From: Anodontia alba
Taxonomy: Eukaryota; Mollusca; Bivalvia; Lucinida; Lucinidae
Reading direction: 5' to 3'
DNA: 64,000 nt
Assembly: GCA_964016985.1 (NCBI GenBank)
Contig: OZ024828.1
Span: 32,832,924 to 32,896,923 of the forward strand
The notes below the pieces were generated by a model, which did no database searches, was not told the DNA's origin, and saw nothing but the letters and a program-made list of their open reading frames with translations. Below, piece after piece: positions 57,621-64,000 of this stretch. Each line of letters begins with the position of its first letter. Within the stretch, counting starts at the first letter, position 1. The position numbers and the translations under genes are program-made.

Positions 57621-57978
57621 CAATATAACCTCATTGGCTCGAACACGGATGGCTCGTTTACCGTGGATGATTCGGACTCGTTTTTCAGTCCCTACAAAAT
57701 TCTTCCAATAGCTCAAGAAAACAAATATTTAGGGATTTTTTCTTATTTTATCATGAAATTGTATGTTGCGTGTACTCATTAGAATCGCCTCATCGAGGCG
57801 ATTCTAATGAGTACACGCAACATACAATCGTTGTGTAGAAAATCGAAACGATTTCCCTAAATTAGCGCTATTTGCTTCCTGAACTGGCACCATGTTTAAC
57901 CCTCAGTGGCTCGAACTACCCATATCTCGAACTAATTTCCATGGTCCCAAAGATGTTCGAGCCATTGAGGTTCAGCTG
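57621..57978. mobile_element. Family A MITE, copy 6
   Basis: CAATATAACCTCATTGGCTC to GAGCCATTGAGGTTCAGCTG with the central hairpin GTACTCATTAGAATCGCCTC and its inverse. Confidence 0.9.
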
Positions 57979-58640
57979 TATAACGTATAGAACTAGCGTA
58001 AAACCAGGTTAGCCTGCTCGTCTGTACAGTCTGATCAGCGTCTATGCTGCGTTTGTGAAGTCCATGCATCACGGTAACAACCAATCTAGACCCTGACAGA
58101 ACTTTGAGGAAGTGTTGGCTGATGTGGGACAACACTGGTGGTATGTGTTTTGAGGTGGATTTCGGAGAGTTCCTAGATAAATTAATCAAATCCCAGATAT
58201 TGTGCTTGCGAACGCGCGTGCTGTATAGTGTAATGGTTGGATGCAAAACTTCCGCTTTATAAGTGGAAGGGCGTGGGTTCGATCACAATGACAGGCTTTT
58301 TTTGCGTTTATACATATATACTAGTCATAGTAAGTCATATTTCCATCCATTGCAACATTTCTGGTCTGGGCCTTCGCTGTCCGCATTTGCTCTAAGACAC
58401 TCCTTCCCTTGGCGCGACTCATATCTTCTGTTCTGTTCTGTTAATAAAAGTTTCATTTCACATGTCATGTATACTTTATCATCTCTTGTTTCACTTAAAG
58501 TGTATTTTTACAGATTCATTAGTTTTCATCATGCATAAAATATTTTGAACTGTTTCACTAGAAAAAGAAAAAATACTTATATACATATAAAAAGTGTGAA
58601 AACCCATATCAGTCTGCTCTCTCGTTTGTTCAAAACATTG

Positions 58641-58816
58641 CTATGCCCTAGACTTTACAAGATCGGATTCAGAACCATTCGAGTCATCAAAATATCTTTT
58701 TGAAGGCCCAGCAGAAAACAACGACCCTAGTGAACTCATAACATTAAGTGCCTTTTCTGGCTCTGCGGTCAGTTTGGGGTTATTAGCACTTGATAAACCT
58801 GGCGGATTTTCCATCA
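58641..58816 (-). CDS. Candidate last exon of an unidentified gene
   Basis: A good minus-strand acceptor (TCTCTTGTTTATAG, AG at 58818-58817) is followed by MENPPGLSSANNPKLTAEPE, then KALNVMSSLGSLFSAG and a charged tail FDDSNGSESDLVKSRA, stop at 58643-58641. The composition (acidic and serine-rich, no low complexity) looks like a real C-terminus. Whether the Met is a start or internal is unknown. The preceding intron would contain the fold-back at 58851-59340. No family recognised. Confidence 0.45.
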
Positions 58817-58850
58817 CTATAAACAAGAGAGATAACAAATAACTCTTGTG

Positions 58851-59340
58851 TACGAAAGACCGGTAGTGACATTTCAACTACATTAATTCAAGGTTTCAAC
58901 TTCATGAATTCACGATTTCAGCTTCACGAATTCACGATTTCAACTTCACGAATTCACGAATTCAACTTCACGAATTCCCGAATTCAGCTTCAAGAATTCA
59001 CGAATTCAACTTCACGAATTCAACTGTTGAATTCGTGAAGTTGAATTCGTGAAGTTGAATTCGTGAATTCGTGAAGTTGAATTCGTGAATTCGTGAAGTT
59101 GAATTCGTGAAGTGGAATTCGTAAAGTTGAATTCGTGAATTCGTGAAGTTGAATTCGTGAATTCGTGAAGTTGAGTTCATGAAGTTGAATTCGTGAAGTT
59201 GAATTCGTGAATTCGTGAAGTTGAAATCGTGAATTCGTGAAGTTGAATTCGTGAATTCGTGAAGCTGAAATCATGAATTCGTGAAGTTGAAACCTTGAAT
59301 TAATGTAGTTGAAATGACACTACCGGTCTTTCGTACTTGT
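58851..59340. repeat. Fold-back of GAATTC-containing tandem repeats
   Basis: The left arm (58851-59028) is built of units such as TTCAACTTCACGAATTCACG; the right arm (59029-59336) is the inverse, GAATTCGTGAAGTTGAA. The outermost arms match: TACGAAAGACCGGTAGTG on the left and CACTACCGGTCTTTCGTA on the right. The right arm is longer because it holds more tandem units. The centre is GAATTCAACTGTTGAATTC. Confidence 0.93.
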
Positions 59341-59460
59341 GACTTCCTGTTTGTTTTCCAACGCATCGGACCCTTCCGAAAAGAGATCCACTCTAAAAGG
59401 AAGACTTTGCTCCTGGGGAGCAAAGTCTTTCTTTTCCGAGTGGACCTCTTTTTCAGTGAG
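59341..59460 (+). repeat. Family E-like hairpin, copy 10
   Basis: AGATCCACTCTAAAAGGAAG and GACTTTGCTCCTGGGGAGC with CTTTTCCGAGTGGACCTCTT. It abuts the fold-back. Confidence 0.65.
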
Positions 59461-59702
59461 ATAAAATTTTTGATAGCGCTGTCTCCCCGCATATCGATTC
59501 CCCTTAACTTCATCAGTCATTTGTACCACCTTGGTTTCTGACCGGAGTTTTAGCTAGTCGCCTAAATACAAAAGGAGCCGCGAGCGTGTTTCAAAATTGC
59601 GACCAGATTAAACACTGACTGTCAATAACAAATTGCGACACACTGACACACAGTCGTGCATTTGGTGTCATAGTGAGTTTTTATTTATTTATTTAATTAT
59701 TG

Positions 59703-59784
59703 ATTAATTGATTGATTGATTGATTAATTGATTGATTGTTTGATGGATGGATGGATGGATGGATGGATGGATGGATGGATGGAT
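59703..59784. repeat. (ATTG)n then (ATGG)n microsatellite
   Basis: GATTGATT units change to GATGGATG units at about 59740. Confidence 0.92.
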
Positions 59785-60559
59785 TGTTCTAATCATTCGA
59801 TCGATTTAATACTATAAGTCGACCAAATCGACCTGTCAGTTTTACCTTTGGAATATGATATTTAAAAGTGCTAAGGTTACTGCGTAAACAGGTCATAAAT
59901 GTACGTGTGCAGGCGAGCGAATACCTGTTTCACGTGGAATGAAGAATTTTCTGACTGTTGTGCCTAATTTGCTCAGTGGATGTGGCCTAATGAATATAAA
60001 ATGTAAATGTCAGAGCGACGGTTAAGTTTAGTCGATCTAGACGTATTATCCGTTGTAACGAAACATTGTGTTTAGAAGTGTCACAGTATGTTTAATTTTC
60101 ATGGTGTGGTATTATGGTGATCTCATCTATCTCGAGTGGTATCGGGGTTCAAGGGATAACAACATTTAGGATGGTTCCATTTTGTTTTGTTTTTGTTTTT
60201 AATCAGTGAGATCTAACGCGCGCTAGACTTACATAATAGTCTATAAGGATAGAAGCAGATGTAGATATGCACTACTTGCAAATGCTTAAAGCATCATGAT
60301 AGATGAAGTATATGCATAATGTTTTTATATGAAACAGTTATGAGTGGAGAAATCATAGGAAAAGACTAGAATTGGCTGTAAAGTCCACAGAGCAAGCATC
60401 CTCACTCCCATAATTTCACTCTGTGAAAAAAGCAATTTTATATCTTCGATTTTCTTAACGTACTATGACGATATGGCAAACCAAAAGGCCAGAAGACAGT
60501 TTCTCATATATTTGTTTCATCAGTTAAAACCACTGTCAGAAATAAAGCTCTTAAAAAAC

Positions 60560-60599
60560 TTTTTTTTTTTATTTTTTTTTTTTTTTTTTTTTTTTTTTG
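60560..60599. repeat. Poly-T tract
   Basis: About 38 T residues with one A. Confidence 0.9.
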
Positions 60600-60748
60600 C
60601 TTCTTGAACTTCTACAAAACTTTCAAATATCTGTAATACAGTAGTTTCGTTATCTCCAACGCTGATAACTCTATCTACTGCCTGATGAAAGTACGACTAT
60701 ATAAAGGACAATAAGCGTTTAGTTGGTTGTTTGTTCCTTACATTTCAG

Positions 60749-61159
60749 CTTCGTTTATCTCAAAGTACTCTTGTGTCACTTAAAGCTTGAGATAACATGA
60801 GTCAACTAAAATATCGGCAAGGACAGGAACTGTTTGAGCCCCAAACACAAATGTCAGAGTAGTAGAAAATCTCCGTGCAGCTCCGATTATCTCAAAGTAC
60901 TTTTGTGTCAAACAAAACATTCTGGGCCCATTTCTTCAAAACTAACGCTGTCGTTAGTTAAAGGCTCCATATTCCTGAAAAAACAGACATTTTCTTCTCC
61001 AAGAATTGATATATGGTATTAATACAATCATAAAATATGGCACTTGACAGCCTGTATAATTTCACTTTTAGTCTCTCATTCTTGAAATGAAATGATTTTT
61101 ATCGTATCTCTGAATTAATGTTGTCAACATTAATTCAGAGATACGATCAAAAATCGTTT

Positions 61160-61194
<35 letters not shown>

Positions 61195-61632
61195 ATCAAG
61201 TTAAAAAATGAGGGACTAACTGAAATTTTACAGGCTGTCAGATACCACATTTAATGATCGTATTGATACTATATACCCTTTCTTGGATGAAAGATGCCTA
61301 TTTTGAGGAATATGGAGCCTTTAACGTATCGCTAAAACTTTGATCATTAAATGTAGATACATGTATACGCTAATATTTTAGCTGAAAAAATTAGAGTGCA
61401 TTTGCAAAAGCTACTCGCATCTTTTCAGTAAAAATACCTGTGTATTAGATATTGTAGTAACTAGAACAGTAAACATTTTGACCATTAACGAGCTCGTTAA
61501 TCTAACGATGCTTTGAACAACTGGGTCCTGGTCACTTAGAGCTTGAGATACCAAGAGTCACCTAAAATACGATATGAACTGTTTGAGCCCCAAACGAAAA
61601 TAAGGTCAGAGCAAGAGAAAATCTCCGTGCAG
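60749..61632 (+). repeat. Tandem repeat pair with two nested insertions
   Basis: Unit 1 (60749-60879) has TTTATCTCAAAGTACTCTTG, GCTTGAGATAACATGAGTCA, GAACTGTTTGAGCCCCAAAC and GAAAATCTCCGTG. Unit 2 starts at 60880 and resumes at about 61536 with the same words, interrupted after TTGTGTCA. The interrupting element has ends GGGCCCATTTCTTCAAAAC and GCTTTGAACAACTGGGTCC and is itself interrupted by the TTAA element 60962-61320. Confidence 0.75.
60962..61320. mobile_element. Family L MITE, TTAA flanks, copy 2 (359 bp)
   Basis: TTAA at 60958-60961 and 61321-61324; ends AGGCTCCATATTCCT and AGGAATATGGAGCCT are exact inverses. A central palindrome (CTCTGAATTAATGTTG and its inverse) and a poly-T at 61161-61193 lie inside. 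TTAA suggests piggyBac-type insertion, although TA with one more base in the end is also possible. Confidence 0.8.
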
Positions 61633-62078
61633 TAGAAAATATGCGAGCATAATACCAGCTTTCTTGAACTTTTGAGCGCAATTTAATTGGCCGAGAGAAA
61701 TTTGAAAACATGATTTAGACTTAAATAAATGCACTGAGCAGGACTCCCGTAACTATTTTCTTTGCGCAAATTTCTAAAAAGGGTAATTTAACCCATATTT
61801 TCCGACCTAAATATGACCTAGTTGGAATTGTGGGAAATACATTTCATTTTTGTGGATTTTATAGGTGTGAAAATGCCACAGAATCACTCACAAACATACC
61901 ATAACGCTCTACAAAGCCCTTTAAGCTTTATTTACTTTGTAAGCGCTTTAACGGCGTTTACAAATCGATAAAATCCACAAAAATAAAATTAATTCCTATA
62001 AAACCCAAACAAAGGAAAGCGAGGATGCATGTGATAATTATGTTTTAATGCTGCGATTAGGAAAATGTCAAATGTTGG

Positions 62079-62081
<3 letters not shown>

Positions 62082-62135
<54 letters not shown>
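62082..62135. repeat. (GT)n microsatellite
   Basis: 27 GT units, about 280 bases upstream of the receptor exon. Confidence 0.97.
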
Positions 62136-62139
<4 letters not shown>

Positions 62140-62184
62140 CAGTGGTGTTGTACTTACATATGAGCCGGGGTACAGCATTTCCAA

Positions 62185-62365
62185 CAAGATTGTATGTCAG
62201 CCAAGCAATGGCTCAGATAAGGCTTCGCAAATGCGCAGGCTAATCAGGATCATTGCTTGGTGCTCAATGGGGAGCCAAACATCCCAACTTTCGTTAAACG
62301 GACGATAGAGGTTCTGCTTCGAATGTGTGGATGTGCAAGCTGATCTGATTCTTCGCTGGGCGCAC
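62185..62365. repeat. Family M repeat upstream of the receptor gene
   Basis: CAAATGCGCAGGCTAATCAG and GTGCAAGCTGATCTGATTCT, followed by TTCGCTGGGCGCA. Confidence 0.55.
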
Positions 62366-62418
62366 GAGCATTATTGAAAGAGATGTTGCAGCCCGGCTAA
62401 TAGTTCTTGTTATTTCAG

Positions 62419-64000
62419 ATGGTGAGAGGATATATTCGACTAGTGTTGTTGCTAGCTTTCTCATTAGTCTTTGTAGCTTTGCTACGTCAAGCCAAATATA
62501 GCTGTCCGCTTCTATGTACGTGTACAGAAACACAAATTCACTGCCACGGCATAGTTCCAGACCCTGTTCCAGAAACAACAAAAGAAGTTGTTGTGTCAGA
62601 TTTGCATCCGAAAGAGTATTACACAGGAAGATTTTGTAATCTCACTTGGCAGAATGTTGCAATACTATCAATTAAAACTTCTATGCTATATCCGTTTAAT
62701 CTAAGAGATGGCGTTTTTAACTGCCTCGAACAGCTTCGGACTTTCAAACTTCACGCCGAAGCGTTGTTTCATGTTTCGAGTCGTTCTTTTACTGGCTTGA
62801 CCAATATATTAACTATGGATCTTTCTGGCTGCAGACGTTTGTATTGGAGTGATTTGTACAAAGTATTTTCTTTGCACAGTAATTTCCCCAATCTCACACA
62901 TTTGAATTTATCCAGGCCTCACTACTTGCCTTTTCACTTTAATCGGGACTGGGAAACTGTTCTTGGTTTAAGACCTATAACGTTCATCGAAATAAGTCAA
63001 ACTATTGTTTCACTGTCTCTTTCTTCCAATAATACACTGTGTGACACCTTGTCTACACTTGTGATGCAGGACAGTTTCATTTCTCAGTCGGGGACAGTCA
63101 GATGCAGTTCGGTGAGAACATTAGATTTAAGTGGAAACCCATTTACGACTGATTTTTTGAAAAGATATACATGTGTGAATAAAAGCATTCACTTTGTATT
63201 GGACTTACTCGAAAACACTGCTCGGGTATTATATTGGAATCGAATAGCGACTGTTACTGAAGGTTTGACAATGAACAACTGTTCGTTTTTTATGTTCATG
63301 AATACTTCAATCAGAGAATTGCATTTCGCCCACAATCATCTCCCTAATTTCGACGTAAACCTTATCAACCCACACCTGGAATATATCGATCTGTCTTATA
63401 ATAAAATTGAAAATATTAGTTCGAATGCTTTTCTGTATCTTACGTCTTTGCTGAGGTTGAACTTGTCCAACAACAACTTGTATAAAGCGCATTCATTTGA
63501 AGATAGATTTTTAGTTTTATACAAGAACGTCGGCCATCTAAAGATTTTAGACTTATCCTATAATAAATTATCATATTTACCACATGATACATTCATTTCA
63601 AATGGGAACTTAGAACAACTTAATATGGCTGGCAACAGATTACAACAAATTGATTTTAGTATTGCCCATCTCTCGAATCTAAAGATCCTTGACCTTCAGT
63701 CTAATGCTATAAAATATCTTAATAAATATTCGAGACATTCGCTTGATCAATTGTACCATATCCAGCAAACTATGAATACCACTAACAGAACATTCCAAGT
63801 TTTATTAGAAAACAACCCATTCTCCTGTGAGTGTTCCTCTCTGGGCTTTCTACGCTGGTTTGTCGCCTCCCCAATTTTCTCTATTACAAGCGAATATTAC
63901 CAATGTCACTTACAAGGACAGGTTATACCAATTACAGCTCTTGCCGTTGATGCGTCGCAAGAAGATTGTGAAAGAACTAAGCATCAACGCCGGATGAATG
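62419..64000 (+). CDS. Toll-like/LRR receptor, 5' part (runs off window)
   Basis: An ATG at 62419 lies immediately after an acceptor (TTGTTATTTCAG), so the 5' UTR is spliced and the coding exon opens with the start codon. The frame is open for 527 codons to the window end. A hydrophobic signal peptide (residues 8-22) precedes an LRRNT cysteine set (C29, C33, C35, C42). LRR consensus stretches follow, such as LEYIDLSYNKIENI, LLRLNLSNNNL, LKILDLSYNKLSYL and LEQLNMAGNRLQQI. An LRRCT has C470, C472, C496 and C517. This layout is typical of single-cysteine-cluster Toll-like receptors; a transmembrane and TIR segment would follow but is not in the window, so an LRR-only receptor remains possible. 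The protein would act at the cell surface or in endosomes in innate recognition. Confidence 0.87.
   Translation, partial: MVRGYIRLVLLLAFSLVFVALLRQAKYSCPLLCTCTETQIHCHGIVPDPVPETTKEVVVSDLHPKEYYTGRFCNLTWQNVAILSIKTSMLYPFNLRDGVFNCLEQLRTFKLHAEALFHVSSRSFTGLTNILTMDLSGCRRLYWSDLYKVFSLHSNFPNLTHLNLSRPHYLPFHFNRDWETVLGLRPITFIEISQTIVSLSLSSNNTLCDTLSTLVMQDSFISQSGTVRCSSVRTLDLSGNPFTTDFLKRYTCVNKSIHFVLDLLENTARVLYWNRIATVTEGLTMNNCSFFMFMNTSIRELHFAHNHLPNFDVNLINPHLEYIDLSYNKIENISSNAFLYLTSLLRLNLSNNNLYKAHSFEDRFLVLYKNVGHLKILDLSYNKLSYLPHDTFISNGNLEQLNMAGNRLQQIDFSIAHLSNLKILDLQSNAIKYLNKYSRHSLDQLYHIQQTMNTTNRTFQVLLENNPFSCECSSLGFLRWFVASPIFSITSEYYQCHLQGQVIPITALAVDASQEDCERTKHQRRMN

Noticed and set aside
58219..58296. Possible tRNA gene with anticodon TAT
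   Set aside because: An A-box-like TAGTGTAATGG and a GGTTCGATCA are present, but there are about five extra bases before the anticodon stem, the T-stem mismatches and the acceptor arms do not pair. It is more likely a tRNA-derived fragment.
59020..59274. Frames rich in FTNSRIQLHE repeats
   Set aside because: They are translations of the fold-back tandem repeats on the minus strand, not a repeat protein; start and splice signals are lacking.

Overview
This is an AT-rich, intron-rich, repeat-dense animal genome window. It most likely comes from a bivalve mollusc. That placement is inferred from the mix of an HDHD5 gene, a melatonin/Moody-like GPCR, an LRR/Toll-like receptor and many small palindromic transposons and tRNA-headed SINEs; no sequence search was possible. 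Protein-coding exons are a small fraction of the 64 kb. Most of the sequence is non-autonomous DNA transposons (MITEs), SINEs, minisatellites and microsatellites.

Genes. (1) 4762-15201 (+): HDHD5 (CECR5), a HAD-superfamily hydrolase in six recognisable exons; the N-terminal exon or exons are not securely placed. Its second intron in this set (5987-8060) has the hallmarks of a minor-spliceosome (U12-type) intron. (2) 26283-37193 (-): a complete two-exon class A GPCR of 389 residues with an NRY motif, split by a 9.7 kb intron full of repeats. (3) 62419-64000 (+): the 5' part of a Toll-like/LRR receptor (signal peptide, LRRNT, LRRs, LRRCT), cut off by the window end before any transmembrane or TIR region. 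(4) Two possible terminal exons of unidentified minus-strand genes, at 40233-40463 (membrane segment plus tail) and 58641-58816. (5) A broken reverse-transcriptase fragment inside the GPCR intron (31862-32236, -). No functional link between these genes is visible.

Repeat landscape. I name the families by letter. A: ~357 bp, ends CAGT..AACCTC. B: ~335 bp, ends CAGTCGACTCTCGTTATCTC, TA flanks. C: ~280 bp, ends CATNACGAAAACACGCCTAT, 18 copies. D: hairpin GCAAACAGTGTAGACCCAGA, the better copies looking like TTAA-flanked piggyBac-type MITEs. E: ~200 bp around an AATTTGCTCC hairpin. F and G: fixed-length 107/108 bp palindromes with CCCAGC/GCTGGG ends. H: a longer dispersed repeat. I: ~430 bp, starts ATATAGGGATCAAACATG. 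J: ~213-222 bp, pogo/Tigger-like ends. K: GAAACG/CCAAT arrays next to (ATT)n. L: TTAA-flanked MITEs with AGG ends. M: a repeat of GATCAG..TGCGCAGGCTGATC palindromes. N: stand-alone copies of the hairpin found in A and C. S: tRNA-headed SINE.

The most interesting patterns are: one palindromic hairpin module shared by otherwise different MITE families, with paired changes in its two arms; C copies that have lost exactly that hairpin; the U12-type intron whose donor overlaps the TTAA of a MITE-like end; a ~490 bp fold-back of GAATTC-containing tandem repeats; and a three-level nested insertion at 60749-61632.
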